From Symsagittifera roscoffensis (lineage: Eukaryota > Xenacoelomorpha > Acoela > Convolutidae), in NCBI RefSeq assembly GCF_963678635.1, contig NW_026970810.1, positions 7,501-71,500 of the forward strand: a DNA stretch of 64,000 nt. Reading direction: 5' to 3'. Both the position numbers and the translations under genes were made by a program. Positions 1 through 10,379 of the stretch are shown here, one piece after another (the stretch's first letter is position 1; the number at the start of each line of letters is the position of its first letter). Below the pieces are notes generated by a model. That model made no database searches. It was not told where the DNA came from and saw only the letters and a list, made by a program, of their open reading frames with translations.

Positions 1-244
1 ATATACAATAACGATTGATAAAAAGATCTAAGATCGTTTTCCTAAAACTCTGCAGTAATATACAAAACATGTTTGAAAAATATTTATTGAAAAATAAAAA
101 TAAAAATTAGTAGCATGACAATAAATGGTTAGTAATCATAAATCATCCTGTTGTTCCAGCTCCATCATCTAAAACATAACAGCAATCATAAACCCACTAA
201 TATCATCCAAACACTAAATCTTTCCTTTACACACATTTAAAATT

Positions 245-364
245 TTATTAAAACTTAAATTCACTTAATTTTAAAACCAGATCATCAAGGCTTATCCTTG
301 GATCTTAAATCATTTTCTACTTAATTAAATTTCAAATTTGATCATCAAGGCTTATCCTTGGATC
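245..364 (+). repeat. Two 60-bp tandem copies ending in a hairpin
   Basis: The block ending CAAGGCTTATCCTTGGATC occurs at 280-304 and again exactly 60 bases later at 340-364. CAAGG and CCTTG can pair around a five-base loop, and the flanking GAT/ATC extends the stem. The upstream 35 bases of each copy are diverged A/T-rich sequence. In a retroelement leader such paired hairpins could be a packaging or dimerisation signal, which is inference. Confidence 0.6.
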
Positions 365-578
365 AAACAGAACAACTTTGTTCTCCCCCACCCACTTAAT
401 TAGTGTCTAACGACCTCAAACGTCGATTCACTACCCAACCCTTTCTAAAGACCTAAGACTAATAGAAATTTTTAAACAAAACTAATCATTCAAATTAGGA
501 TAAACAGTGAAGAACTTCGGTTATTCATCCTTCACTTGATCCCCCCTCTTACCAGACCCAGGATAAATCTTAGACTTA

Positions 579-700
579 GTAAGTTTAAAATAGTATCTAA
601 CGAACTACTCGCGTTCTAATTATACCTGAACCTTGTGGATCGATTTACTATTCTCCAACCCTTGAACACAATCACTACCCCTAAGTAAGATTAAGTAAGT
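579..700 (+). promoter_or_regulatory. Three candidate 5' splice donors in the leader
   Basis: GTAAGT at 579-584, GTAAGA at 685-690 and GTAAGT at 695-700 match the metazoan U1 donor consensus and lie upstream of every ORF. They could serve subgenomic mRNAs for env and the ORF at 10,570, which has no ATG. Splicing is inferred from motif matches only. Confidence 0.35.
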
Positions 701-881
701 TAACACCTTAACTTATACTAGCCACGAGAAAGTAAAAAATCATTCTTCGGAATCGATATACTTTTCTCTCCAACCCTGAACAAACAGACCCAGGTTAAGC
801 TAACCAAAAAATCGTAAGAACTAACAGTTTAAGAAAATAGAAACCATTTAACAACCTTTTGCATCCGTCATCCTAAACCTT

Positions 882-1349
882 ATGTCATTTAAAAACCTAG
901 GAAATAAACAAACAATCGTTTTACACAATTGTGAAATAGATAACAAAAAATACGACCTTGTAATCACACCTCATACACAAACAGTTGGATACATTCGAAC
1001 AAAACGACAAACACTAAAAAGAAAAATAATAACGAAACAAAGACAAATAACACGAAAAAGATTTTCAAAAAATCGAAACGCATTTTCAGAATCAGAAACC
1101 AACAGTTTAGACGAACTTTACAAACTAAAAGAATCAATAGATAAAAATTGCCCACTTCACGATCAATTATATTTTTCTGACTCAGAAACAACTTCAAATT
1201 CATCAAAAAGAGGAAAAAGAAGAATAAAAAAGCAGTATAAACACAAACCAGTACATTTATACAATTGGAATCAACCAATTCGACACATTAATAATTACAT
1301 ATTAACAGTCATCGAACGAAAAAATGAGCTCAACGCACACCCCAGGTGA
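882..1349 (+). CDS. Small basic protein of unknown function, first ORF of retroelement
   Basis: An ATG-initiated 155-residue ORF that I do not recognise. Residues about 40-61 form an arginine/lysine-rich stretch (for example KRQTLKRKI), followed by an acidic/serine patch (FSDSET) and a second basic cluster (KRGKRRIKK). Arginine-rich segments of this kind are typical of RNA-binding or nuclear-targeting proteins, and complex retroviruses have small basic regulators, so an RNA-binding accessory role is possible but unproven. Its 3' end overlaps the next ORF by 26 bases in another frame. Base use matches the G-poor plus-strand bias of the whole element, which supports it as a resident gene. Confidence 0.55.
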   Translation: MSFKNLGNKQTIVLHNCEIDNKKYDLVITPHTQTVGYIRTKRQTLKRKIITKQRQITRKRFSKNRNAFSESETNSLDELYKLKESIDKNCPLHDQLYFSDSETTSNSSKRGKRRIKKQYKHKPVHLYNWNQPIRHINNYILTVIERKNELNAHPR

Positions 1350-2748
1350 AGAAAGTCCAGATGATGATGAAATCTTTCCCTTTATAGTAGATGCAACCAC
1401 TGATAGAGGACAGCATATATTTTGCAAAAATTTACTATTAAATTTATTTGAACCCGGAATCAGTCCATGTAAAACAGAGTTCCCAGATGTAAAAATCAAA
1501 AGACAAATCATAGACCACTACTTAAAAGATATATGCAACATAACACAACAGTATGGAATCTACTCCATAGAATTCACCTCACCAAACCATAATAATAGAA
1601 AATATACAATTCAAACAGACGATCTTGATTTAGAATTTTCAAAAGTTTTTTCAGAATATATAAAAAGCATCCAATATCATAACTCACAAAGAGCAAACTC
1701 CATATTCACCAATGAAGTTTTCGCAATAATATATAGTTATATTTCGATATTAGAAAACGAAATCCCAATAACAAATGTCTCACCGACAGAAACATCTAAA
1801 CATTTGAAAGTACGACATGAAATCACACTACTCTCTAGTTATTTAAACATCATTAAAGAAAATTTCACGAAAGACGACGTTTCACAACATACAAAACACG
1901 ATCTACAAAAAATTTTGGCATGGTTCATAATAGATTATTTCACACACAATATTGATTTAATTGCACAAGCAAGAAAAAATTTTAGACCCCAAAACTCGAA
2001 CGATGATACCGCTATCACAGAACAATCAGATTATGTTTGGGACCCCGAATGGTCTCATCCCGCTTTTATAAGCTTCCCACAATCAATCTCAAGTCAAGCA
2101 ATAAGTACGATATCTTACATAAGAGATTATGTAAAAGTAATACCATTAACCATTGATGCAACACCATTAAACTATAATACATTTTTGCCCGATACACAAA
2201 ATAATAGTTTAAACTCTACAGTCATACACAATGAAAACCTCAATGGAACTAGGAATCTTACTCAACAAGATATCCAGACACCATCACACTTCATAAATGA
2301 AGAAATTGTACACACAACAACTACACAACAAAGTATTTCACCAATACGCCCAAATTTAACAACACCAAGAAATACAAATCCTTCACAAACACAGGTAACC
2401 TTACAATCAACCGTTAAACCTTCGGTTGCTCCTAAATATTCACATATGGATTACCAAACATACAGACCCATGACAATACCATTAAAAACACACAAAACAT
2501 TCACTAGAAACAACTTTGCAGACCATAATTATAATTATACACATCCATCAAAAACATATAACCAACCACAAAGAAATTTTAACCAATATACAAGATCTCG
2601 AAATTGGGATAACCCAATGACCCAACCTAATTCAATAAATTTCCAAACAAATCCTCCACAGGATCACAGTGAAAATTACCCATTTTTTCAACAAAATAAA
2701 AATAAAAAAACAGACATCTTATCAAATGGATTATTTATCCTCAGATGA
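1324..2748 (+). CDS. Unknown 474-residue protein upstream of gag
   Basis: A long intact ORF that I do not recognise. Residues about 1-240 look folded, with mixed hydrophobic and charged sequence, several possible helices and a DDDE acidic start. Residues about 260-474 are Asn/Gln/Thr/Pro-rich and probably disordered. There is no signal peptide, membrane segment, zinc knuckle or protease motif. It starts inside the end of the preceding ORF and ends inside the beginning of gag, a compact arrangement consistent with leaky scanning or reinitiation. A matrix-like or accessory role upstream of gag is conceivable. The position and the disordered tail are seen; the function is not. Confidence 0.6.
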   Translation: MSSTHTPGEESPDDDEIFPFIVDATTDRGQHIFCKNLLLNLFEPGISPCKTEFPDVKIKRQIIDHYLKDICNITQQYGIYSIEFTSPNHNNRKYTIQTDDLDLEFSKVFSEYIKSIQYHNSQRANSIFTNEVFAIIYSYISILENEIPITNVSPTETSKHLKVRHEITLLSSYLNIIKENFTKDDVSQHTKHDLQKILAWFIIDYFTHNIDLIAQARKNFRPQNSNDDTAITEQSDYVWDPEWSHPAFISFPQSISSQAISTISYIRDYVKVIPLTIDATPLNYNTFLPDTQNNSLNSTVIHNENLNGTRNLTQQDIQTPSHFINEEIVHTTTTQQSISPIRPNLTTPRNTNPSQTQVTLQSTVKPSVAPKYSHMDYQTYRPMTIPLKTHKTFTRNNFADHNYNYTHPSKTYNQPQRNFNQYTRSRNWDNPMTQPNSINFQTNPPQDHSENYPFFQQNKNKKTDILSNGLFILR

Positions 2749-3970
2749 TGATTTCTTACAACCAGATATATTTGCACCAAATACTCAAGAATATCGTAGA
2801 CAAGGAATACAGAAAACACGTACAAATCATAGAAATTTTTCTCCACACCCAATAGATGCACAACATCAACAACCAATCCAACAACAAAATCTAATTAATA
2901 CACAATCTTTTCAACCAATTCAACAACAAAATCCAATGACTGCACACTCGTATCAACCATCACAAATGCAAAATGAAATACCACTCCCATATTATCTCCA
3001 ACAACATGAAATAACAAGAAACCAACTTTCAAATTTTTCTCAAATGCCAAATGCAGCAGAATCATTACAAATGACAATGAATCCATACCTTATGGGTGGA
3101 TCATCAATAACATCAAACAAACCTTTAATGGTTTTCACAGGAACAGACCCTGAATACTCTGTAGAAGATTATTTAAATGCAGTAACAGCAAACCTGATTT
3201 TAAATATTGGACCTGAACCAATTAATACGCCACTACATCAAAATTGGATACATCGACGCACAGCGTTAATACAAACAACCTTAGATGGCGCAGCCCAAAA
3301 ATGGTTTTCAGTACTACCTCTAGAAATAAAATCAAACTGGAAAAGATTTACACAGGAATTTTCAAAAATGTTTGACTCCGAAAGAAACAAACAACAACAA
3401 AGAGTTTTATGTAATGAAATTCGCAGATTACCAAACGAAACCATCAAGCAAATAGCAGTACGAATCGAAACACTAGTTCGAAAAGCATATTCATTAAATA
3501 CACATGACTATAAAAACACAAAGATGACAGAAATCTTAATGATGACCTTAACACCACAATTAAGGAAAATAGCAATAAAAAAGAGAGCATCCCATCCTTC
3601 TTCAATTCGAGAACCCGATTTAGATTTTCGAAAACTAGTAGACAAATTAGAACAAGCAGAAATCACGATGAAACTAGAAGAAACGGAAAATCTGAAATTA
3701 CAATACGTTAACAGAATTGAAACGACTCCCACTAATATTAATAATATACAGGACAGGAATCAGAGACAGACCTCGTTGAAAAAATCACTGAAATACTCAA
3801 TATTTACGAAAAGAACCCAAACTTTAAAGGCAAACCATCTTTCAAAAAATGGTGTAATTATTGCCGACGATACGGACATAGTATTTCCGAATGTAGACAA
3901 AAACAGCAAGACAATCAAAATAAACCTCAAAAATATAAAGAACCAAATAAATCATTCTATCAATACATGA
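2729..3970 (+). CDS. gag: Gag (capsid region)
   Basis: This ORF encodes the structural Gag of a Ty3/gypsy-type element. The ATG at 2729 is preferred because it begins a hydrophilic MDYLSSDDD start; an in-frame ATG at 2669 lies deeper inside the preceding ORF. The first 120 residues are Gln/Asn/Pro-rich. From about residue 130 a retrotransposon capsid-type helical domain follows, with a conserved FTG.DP start, a DGAAQKWF segment and several amphipathic helices. After about 3745 the frame is probably no longer meaningful: the zinc knuckle expected at the C-terminus is encoded in the next frame, so the last 75 codons are likely read out of frame after a single-base change. Confidence 0.8.
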   Translation, partial: DYLSSDDDFLQPDIFAPNTQEYRRQGIQKTRTNHRNFSPHPIDAQHQQPIQQQNLINTQSFQPIQQQNPMTAHSYQPSQMQNEIPLPYYLQQHEITRNQLSNFSQMPNAAESLQMTMNPYLMGGSSITSNKPLMVFTGTDPEYSVEDYLNAVTANLILNIGPEPINTPLHQNWIHRRTALIQTTLDGAAQKWFSVLPLEIKSNWKRFTQEFSKMFDSERNKQQQRVLCNEIRRLPNETIKQIAVRIETLVRKAYSLNTHDYKNTKMTEILMMTLTPQLRKIAIKKRASHPSSIREPDLDFRKLVDKLEQAEITMKLEETENLKLQYVNRIETTPTNINNIQDRNQRQTSLKKSLKYSIFTKRTQTLKANHLSKNGVIIADDTDIVFPNVDKNSKTIKINLKNIKNQINHSINT

Positions 3971-4214
3971 AAAAAGATCAAAATCTACCGAACAAAACAG
4001 TCTACAGCAACAACAGTTCAGGAAAACCACTCCCGAACAATACAAATTATACAAGAAATCAATCACCATATAACTCAAGTTATAGAGGAAGATCACCAGA
4101 ACGAAGAAACACGAATAATTCATCACAAAATCACTACAATAGACCAAATAGTCGAAATAACTACTCCAGATCAAATTCAAATACACAACAATTTGTTTCT
4201 AGATCTAATTCCAA
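3745..4214 (+). CDS. gag: Gag nucleocapsid segment with CCHC zinc knuckle (shifted frame)
   Basis: The frame open from 3745 encodes CNYCRRYGHSISEC (codons from 3853), a CX2CX4HX4C zinc knuckle of the type that binds genomic RNA in retroviral nucleocapsid proteins. An Asn/Arg/Ser-rich basic tail follows. It has no good start of its own and is displaced by one base from the capsid frame, so it is read as the continuation of gag after a break. From about 4209 the Asn/Arg/Tyr-rich composition continues in the pol frame instead, and the rest of this frame to 4608 becomes Ile/Thr-rich and looks out of frame. Confidence 0.7.
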
Positions 4215-7200
4215 ACAAGAAATAACTACTATCCAAACAACCAATCACGAAATTCATCATACAATAGGAATAGAAACTACTCCTATAATCGAAATAGAAG
4301 TTATTCAAACAACCGAAACCAGAATTACCCGAACAATCAATCAAGGAATAACTCATATAATAGATCGAACTATAACAGACCAAACAATAATTACCAAAAC
4401 AGATCGCGAAATAATTCACAAAATCGACACTCAAGTTATAATAATCGTTATAGAAATTATTCCCAATCACCACACCGGAATAATAATAACTATAATAATT
4501 CTAATAATCGCCACAGAAGCAGTACACCTAAACATCAAAGACATATTAATCAAGTACAATCTAATCCAGAAACAACATCAGACCCTCCAGGTATTGATGA
4601 CACAGTAACTGATACGTTACAACTCAATCAAATAAACTGTACATCATCAGATTCAGAAAGTGATACAGAAAACACTCTTTCTATCAATATGATAAAAGTC
4701 GAAAATGACTATGAATCTGTCATATATGAACAACCTTTTTCATCACACATATATGAAAATCAATCAGAATTTCTTCAAAATTATTACATTACACCCATAA
4801 ATTCCACACCAACGACGCAAGAAACAAATGAGATTAACACTACAAATCAAACCAATAAAAATATCAAAACAAAATGCTTGAATACAAACCACATTTATCA
4901 AAATATACAAAAAGAACAACCCAAAGAAAAAATTTGGACAATACCATTTCTCTTAGAAAGCCCAAGAAATAAAGAATTTCAACCACCAGACCTTGAAATA
5001 GATTTTTTAATTGATTCAGGAGCAGAATCAAACATAATAAACATCCCCACATGGAATGAAATAAAAGCTTTACACCCAAAGCTAACACCTCTTGAAACCT
5101 CCAGTAAGTTAGCAACAGCACAAGGATCAACATTGATAAACTACGGAAAAATCCAATTATTTCTCCTCCCCACCAGAACAATGGAGCAAAGCAAAATTTT
5201 AAATAAGCCATTTAAACAAATATTCCATATCACTGACATTAAATATAATATCATTGGAATACCATTTATTTCGAAGTATATACCAACAATTAACATACTA
5301 AATAGTAAAATATTAATCAAAGATAAATATACAAAAACAAAAGAGACATCCTTAACATTTTTTCAAAGATTAAATAAACAACCACCATTCTTTTCAAAAT
5401 TCTACCCGATATTTAACCAACAAAGAAAACACTTGAAACCACTATCAGGAAACATCTATAATTTTTCAATAAAACAAGTTCACCAATATGATAAAGAACA
5501 AAACAAACAAAAATTTTATATGTCAGAATTTGAATTCAAACCTATTCACAAATTTTTCAAAATCACAATCTCATCCATAAAATATTTGAAAAATTCGAAT
5601 TCCGATATCATTTCCTTACATGTCTATAACAACACACCTTACCAAGTAACATTACCTTTAGGACTTTTAGGATATTGTGAAACCAACGCTACAATATCAC
5701 CAATACACGAAAAAGCTTATCGCGTAAATAATATACTCCAATTACTAGATATTTGCCAATCTACAATTCTTAATGAAGAATTATCTATAAATAATATAAT
5801 AAGTAACGAAAACAGAAATACGGATTATTTCACAAAAACTCCATATTTCAAACCTACATTCAACATAAGTAACTACACAGAGGACCAACAGAAATTTTTA
5901 ACAATGTTTAATTTCCAACATTCACAAATAACACAAGACGAATTCGAAAAGTTAGCCAAACAGCTAATTAAATATTCATCAGTCTATGCAACATCAAAAT
6001 TCGATGTTGGAAAAATCAGTTCATCACTACATCTCCCGTTAAAACCAGACGCAGTTTTCAAAAAACAGAGAGCAAGTAAAGTACCAATTCACTTACATGA
6101 TAAAGTGAACAGATTACTCGATATTTTAGAACAATACAACATTATATCACCAGTTAATAAAGAAGAACAACCAAAAGGGAACACATTTATCAACCCCGTT
6201 ATCATTCTAGCTAAAGGAGAATCATTAAAAATCGTTCTCGATGCTAGATACCTCAATTCACTTATAGATGAATCAAAATGTAATTGGCCCATTGAACCAA
6301 TACAAGTTATTTTAACAAAAATAAACGGCAAATACTTTACAACCGCCGATATGAATAGTGCATACAATCAAATGCCACTAGATGAACAATCACGACGTTT
6401 AACACAATTTGTTATCGGAAACCAACAATATGAATTCAACCGCTTATTCTATGGAATATCCATAGGACCAGCAGCATTTTCAGCTTTTATGAGCAAAATT
6501 TTTAGACCACTAATACTCAAGAAAAACGCAATCACCTATTTAGACGATGTTTTTATGCAATCACAAACAAAAGACGAGATGTTCAATGTTTTAGAAAAAT
6601 ATCACCAAATACTTCAGAACGAAAATCTGAAGGCCGCCCCCGATAAATCACACTTCTTTTTGACAAGAGTTAAATTCTTAGGACATAATATAGAAAGAAA
6701 AACAATCACTCCATTGAAATCACGCATTGACGCTATTCAAAAACTTCAACCACCAACAAATAAAAAGAAAATCCAAGAATTTCTTGGAATGTTAAACTTT
6801 TTAAGTAAATATATTTATAAAATGCAATTATATCTACGACCATTTTATAACATCCTTAGACAACAAAATAATTTTGAATGGAACACAGAACATCAAACAC
6901 GATTTGAAGAAATAAAGAAACTTTTAACTGAACAAATTTCAAACACAATTCCAGATTCAAATCAACCATTTTATGCAATGTGCGATGCTTCGAACTTTGG
7001 CATCGGTGCAGCACTATTACAATCACATAATGGTACAAATAAAATGAACCTCATATCAGCAAATTCTCGATTATTCACTCAAGCAGAGCTACGACTCTCA
7101 ACTCTAATGAGAGAATGTACAGCCATAATATATACACTGACAGAATATGAATTTCTGATACTTGGATCAAAACATCCAACAGTTCTATTCACAGACCATA

Positions 7201-8000
7201 AACCAATCATCTTTCTCTTTACACAAAAATCTAACCCAAACCACCGAGTTTACAGATTTCAACTAATTCTAATGAAATTTCCAAACTTACATATAGTTTG
7301 GACTGCAGGAAAAAATCTTGCATTACCAGACACCTTAAGTCGAAATACACCACCTGAATTACTTACACGAAAAACAACAGTTGAAATACCCAAAAACATA
7401 AACTTCTACCTTGCAGAAAACGAAACATCACCCCGATTGGAATGCAAATATGCAGTAAAAACTGACGTTGAACAATCACAAATAAATAATTTACAACATT
7501 TCCCACTTTATTTAGATTGTCAAAATAATCATTATGAAGTTGATCTACTAGGAACATCAACTTTCAAACCAATCCCATATTCTCAATGGATAAAAAATAA
7601 CACCCAACAAAAACGAACAAAACAACACCCGCCTAAGAAAGACCATTTTCCACTAATTGAAAAAGAAGATTTAACTGATAAAATAAATTTATCAGGACCA
7701 CAAACAAACGATTCAAAATACACAATAAATCAAGTTTTTGACCTCCATGACCCACTTGACACAATACCCTTATCTAAATTAGAAATTGAAAACATTTTTC
7801 TCCCTCCAACAGAAACAATTACAATTTCAACACTGAAACAATATCAAAATCTTGACCCGATAATTAGACAACTAAAATCATGGCACAAATATAAAACTAA
7901 ACCTGTCAAGGCAGATTCAACCATTCTAGGAAACAAACACTCCTCCGATACTTTCGTAAATTTAACAACACAACAATTAACGAAAATACAGACCTTTTAG
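4209..8000 (+). CDS. pol: Pol: Gag tail, aspartic protease, reverse transcriptase, RNase H
   Basis: The frame opens at 4209 with an Asn/Arg/Tyr-rich tail and has its first ATG at 4689, giving 1,103 residues. Numbered from that ATG, LIDSGAESNII around residue 109 is the aspartic protease active-site loop. The RT domain covers about residues 420-720, with a catalytic YLDD box at 617-620 and an upstream TADMNSAY motif. RNase H follows with CDASNFGIGAAL (Asp766), a RECTAII glutamate motif and FTDHKPI. These enzymes process Gag-Pol and copy the RNA genome to DNA. The 150 residues after RNase H form a linker towards integrase, but this frame stops at 8000 while integrase lies one frame away. All catalytic residues visible are intact. 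Confidence 0.9.
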   Translation, partial: FQTRNNYYPNNQSRNSSYNRNRNYSYNRNRSYSNNRNQNYPNNQSRNNSYNRSNYNRPNNNYQNRSRNNSQNRHSSYNNRYRNYSQSPHRNNNNYNNSNNRHRSSTPKHQRHINQVQSNPETTSDPPGIDDTVTDTLQLNQINCTSSDSESDTENTLSINMIKVENDYESVIYEQPFSSHIYENQSEFLQNYYITPINSTPTTQETNEINTTNQTNKNIKTKCLNTNHIYQNIQKEQPKEKIWTIPFLLESPRNKEFQPPDLEIDFLIDSGAESNIINIPTWNEIKALHPKLTPLETSSKLATAQGSTLINYGKIQLFLLPTRTMEQSKILNKPFKQIFHITDIKYNIIGIPFISKYIPTINILNSKILIKDKYTKTKETSLTFFQRLNKQPPFFSKFYPIFNQQRKHLKPLSGNIYNFSIKQVHQYDKEQNKQKFYMSEFEFKPIHKFFKITISSIKYLKNSNSDIISLHVYNNTPYQVTLPLGLLGYCETNATISPIHEKAYRVNNILQLLDICQSTILNEELSINNIISNENRNTDYFTKTPYFKPTFNISNYTEDQQKFLTMFNFQHSQITQDEFEKLAKQLIKYSSVYATSKFDVGKISSSLHLPLKPDAVFKKQRASKVPIHLHDKVNRLLDILEQYNIISPVNKEEQPKGNTFINPVIILAKGESLKIVLDARYLNSLIDESKCNWPIEPIQVILTKINGKYFTTADMNSAYNQMPLDEQSRRLTQFVIGNQQYEFNRLFYGISIGPAAFSAFMSKIFRPLILKKNAITYLDDVFMQSQTKDEMFNVLEKYHQILQNENLKAAPDKSHFFLTRVKFLGHNIERKTITPLKSRIDAIQKLQPPTNKKKIQEFLGMLNFLSKYIYKMQLYLRPFYNILRQQNNFEWNTEHQTRFEEIKKLLTEQISNTIPDSNQPFYAMCDASNFGIGAALLQSHNGTNKMNLISANSRLFTQAELRLSTLMRECTAIIYTLTEYEFLILGSKHPTVLFTDHKPIIFLFTQKSNPNHRVYRFQLILMKFPNLHIVWTAGKNLALPDTLSRNTPPELLTRKTTVEIPKNINFYLAENETSPRLECKYAVKTDVEQSQINNLQHFPLYLDCQNNHYEVDLLGTSTFKPIPYSQWIKNNTQQKRTKQHPPKKDHFPLIEKEDLTDKINLSGPQTNDSKYTINQVFDLHDPLDTIPLSKLEIENIFLPPTETITISTLKQYQNLDPIIRQLKSWHKYKTKPVKADSTILGNKHSSDTFVNLTTQQLTKIQTF

Positions 8001-8044
8001 AGTATAACCTGAATGAATCTACAGTTCCCTGTCTCCCTTTAAGT

Positions 8045-9550
8045 ATGATTCTTATAGCTTTTAATATTTCACATACACAAAATATTAAAGGACACTCTGG
8101 ATCAGAAAAAACATATTCAAATTTTATACAAAATTTTTACTTCCCAAATGCACCAATTTGGATAAAAGTACTATGCAATGACTGTATAGTATGTCAACTA
8201 AATAAACCATACCCAAATCAAAAACAAATAGCACAAAAACAAGATTTTAAAGGACAAAGCTTGTACTTTAACCATCGTATCTCATTTGATACTAAAGGAC
8301 CAATTTCACCCTCATCCGAAGGAAACTCCTACATTATGGTAATTGTTGACGCATTTACACATTATGTAGCACTTAACCCAGTACCACATTGTAACGCTTA
8401 TTACGCTTACACAACACTCTATGAACACTGGATAGCCAAATTCGGACTACCAGAAATTTTAGTTACAGACAACGGTACAGAATTCATAAATAATGAAATT
8501 ATCACACTATGTCATTTATATAACATTAAACACAAACCACGTACATCTCATGCACCTTGGACAAACGGCTTAGTCGAAGGTATGAACCGTTCATTACAAG
8601 AATATCTTAGATGTATCATCAACGGAAATGATACAAAATATACCGAATGGTCAGCAGATGTAAAATTATTTCCCTTAGCATATAATTCACAAATTACGAC
8701 AACTTTAGGAATGTCACCATACGAAATGGTTTTTAACCAAAAGCCACGCAAACCAATAATGTTTACAGCAAATTCTCATAAAAACGCACAAGGTTATTGT
8801 CAACCAAATAAAGACTCAATTTGTTATAACCTACCTTTACATACACACGATGAAGATCATTTTCATCACCCACAAATTCTTAAACTAGCCACCGGTACAC
8901 ACACCGAATGGATTCTAAATAGAGATAAAAAACACAATGAAATTTATCAAAAAATAACAAAAAAGTTATTACAAAGACAAAACATTAATGAACAAATCAA
9001 TTCACGTTTTACACCAGCCTCCGAATTAAAAATTGGAACATTTGTTTTAATACCTAATTTTAATACTCAAAAAGGAATTTCTAAAAAATTACAACCCCTT
9101 CGAAAAGGACCATACCAAATAATTGCAAGACCCACTGATGTCACATATAAAATTACCGACTCAAACAAAAAAGAAATCGTTCAACATCGAAACAACCTAT
9201 TACCTTATTACCCAAAAGAATACGCACTCCGCGAATTAACTCAATTATATTCTTTCACAGGATTAAAAATCATTCAAAATGAACCACATCTGAAAAACAC
9301 AGAACAAAATGATAACCCCACCGAAAATCAAAACACAAAACCAACCGCCACCAAAAACAATACACAAAACCATAAAGAATCCCCAAAACAAAGAAAAAAT
9401 AGAAAAATGACCGAACAAATAATACCCCAAGAACAAATCGACAAATCAGAAAATAGAAAAAAAACAAGACTCCGAAATCAACCACGTAAAAACTATAAAA
9501 TATTCTTCCCCCAATCTAAAATTTTAAAGAAAGTGGAATTTCAAAAGTAA
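8045..9550 (+). CDS. pol: Pol: integrase
   Basis: A retroviral-type integrase of 501 residues counted from the ATG at 8045; the frame is already open from 7901 and the upstream codons look like the RT-to-integrase linker. The HHCC zinc domain uses His10, His17, Cys47 and Cys50. The core has Asp82, Asp142 and Glu178, an intact D-x59-D-x35-E triad. A C-terminal DNA-binding module around residues 325-390 includes RKGPYQII, as in GPY/F modules. A lysine/asparagine-rich disordered tail ends the protein. The enzyme inserts element DNA into host chromosomes. It is displaced by one base from the RT frame, through an indel or a frameshift. Confidence 0.88.
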   Translation: MILIAFNISHTQNIKGHSGSEKTYSNFIQNFYFPNAPIWIKVLCNDCIVCQLNKPYPNQKQIAQKQDFKGQSLYFNHRISFDTKGPISPSSEGNSYIMVIVDAFTHYVALNPVPHCNAYYAYTTLYEHWIAKFGLPEILVTDNGTEFINNEIITLCHLYNIKHKPRTSHAPWTNGLVEGMNRSLQEYLRCIINGNDTKYTEWSADVKLFPLAYNSQITTTLGMSPYEMVFNQKPRKPIMFTANSHKNAQGYCQPNKDSICYNLPLHTHDEDHFHHPQILKLATGTHTEWILNRDKKHNEIYQKITKKLLQRQNINEQINSRFTPASELKIGTFVLIPNFNTQKGISKKLQPLRKGPYQIIARPTDVTYKITDSNKKEIVQHRNNLLPYYPKEYALRELTQLYSFTGLKIIQNEPHLKNTEQNDNPTENQNTKPTATKNNTQNHKESPKQRKNRKMTEQIIPQEQIDKSENRKKTRLRNQPRKNYKIFFPQSKILKKVEFQK

Positions 9551-10148
9551 TTTTAACATTATACTTCACAATCTTGAAACCTCCGAAACATTTTTCATTT
9601 ACATTTTTCGAAATAACATGCTGACAAGTACGCAATAATTCTAGTTCAAAATAGACCAATAGGATTCATCCAATCCGTCACTTTCTCTAACTCAAACTAA
9701 GACCAATTAGACGAATCATATAGAACTCCAGGCACATCTATAACTATAACTTTACGACCTCCAGGTCAAAAATAAGCAAACCACTCCAACTTGACAACTA
9801 AAATAAATATCACCATAATACCGTACCCCTCCCTTATCTAATAACCCAAAGATCAACAATATTTCCCCAACTCAGACCACGAATACCCCCAAAACAAATT
9901 TTTTAACTTAGCCTAAAGTAACAAAATGAACATTTTAATTAGCCTAAAGTATAAAAATCTCACCATACCCCGGATCATTTGACAAACAAAAATAAAGAAA
10001 AAGACGACCTCCCAATCACCATGAAAATTGCCCCCAACAATTTTTTACAAAACTCAACCCACTTGTCAAAAAACTAATAAATAATCCGACCACACTAGAA
10101 AATCGCCTCAAACAGCAAAAAATATTCGACCAAGAGATCATTTCTTAA
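9551..10148 (+). other. Non-coding spacer after integrase
   Basis: No ORF of note. The segment keeps the element's G-poor bias and contains small repeated phrases such as GACCTCCAGG and TTAGCCTAAAGTA (twice between 9,905 and 9,955). It may contain splice acceptors for downstream ORFs, but none stands out because the sequence lacks a clear pyrimidine tract. Confidence 0.4.
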
Positions 10149-10379
10149 ATGCTCTTCTCTCAATCAGTTACTCAAATACTCATAAATCTTAAACATTTTT
10201 TTACAATACTTGAAACCTTTATAATATTTCTTTTTGATATACTTGAATCTTTTCTAATAATCCTAATCATTTTTTGTAACATTTTTTTAATTTTCTACAC
10301 TATACTCGAACTATTCCTCCAACTTTCCAAAACCCTTGATTATATCCACAGGTACGATTTATACAACTTGTCTAAATGA
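10149..10379 (+). CDS. Small hydrophobic membrane protein
   Basis: A 76-residue ORF dominated by one or two long hydrophobic stretches: FIIFLFDILESFLIILIIF and the following FLIFYTILELFL. It is most likely an integral membrane protein. Unlike its surroundings the coding strand is T-rich here, as expected for Leu/Ile/Phe codons. It overlaps the next ORF by four bases (ATGA-type junction), so the two are probably translated from one message. Short hydrophobic proteins near env in other viruses act as viroporins or signal-peptide-like factors. I recognise no family, and the role is inference. Confidence 0.45.
   Translation: MLFSQSVTQILINLKHFFTILETFIIFLFDILESFLIILIIFCNIFLIFYTILELFLQLSKTLDYIHRYDLYNLSK

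Larger units (their letters stand above)
1..881 (+). other. Untranslated leader of the retroelement
   Basis: No credible ORF is present. The stretch holds a 60-bp tandem duplication ending in a small hairpin (280-304 and 340-364), three degenerate copies of a TCGAT-ACT-CCAACCC box starting at 423, 640 and 753, and three candidate splice donors. A promoter or LTR may lie here, but no LTR could be delimited. Confidence 0.5.

Noticed and set aside
964-1278. Hydrophobic minus-strand ORF opposite the first retroelement ORF
   Set aside because: Phe/Leu-rich translation is what the reverse of A-rich coding sequence gives; no independent support.
4215-4608. Continuation of the zinc-knuckle frame as an Ile/Thr-rich protein
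   Set aside because: The same bases in the pol frame give the Asn/Arg/Tyr/Ser-rich tail that continues the upstream composition, so this frame is out of register.
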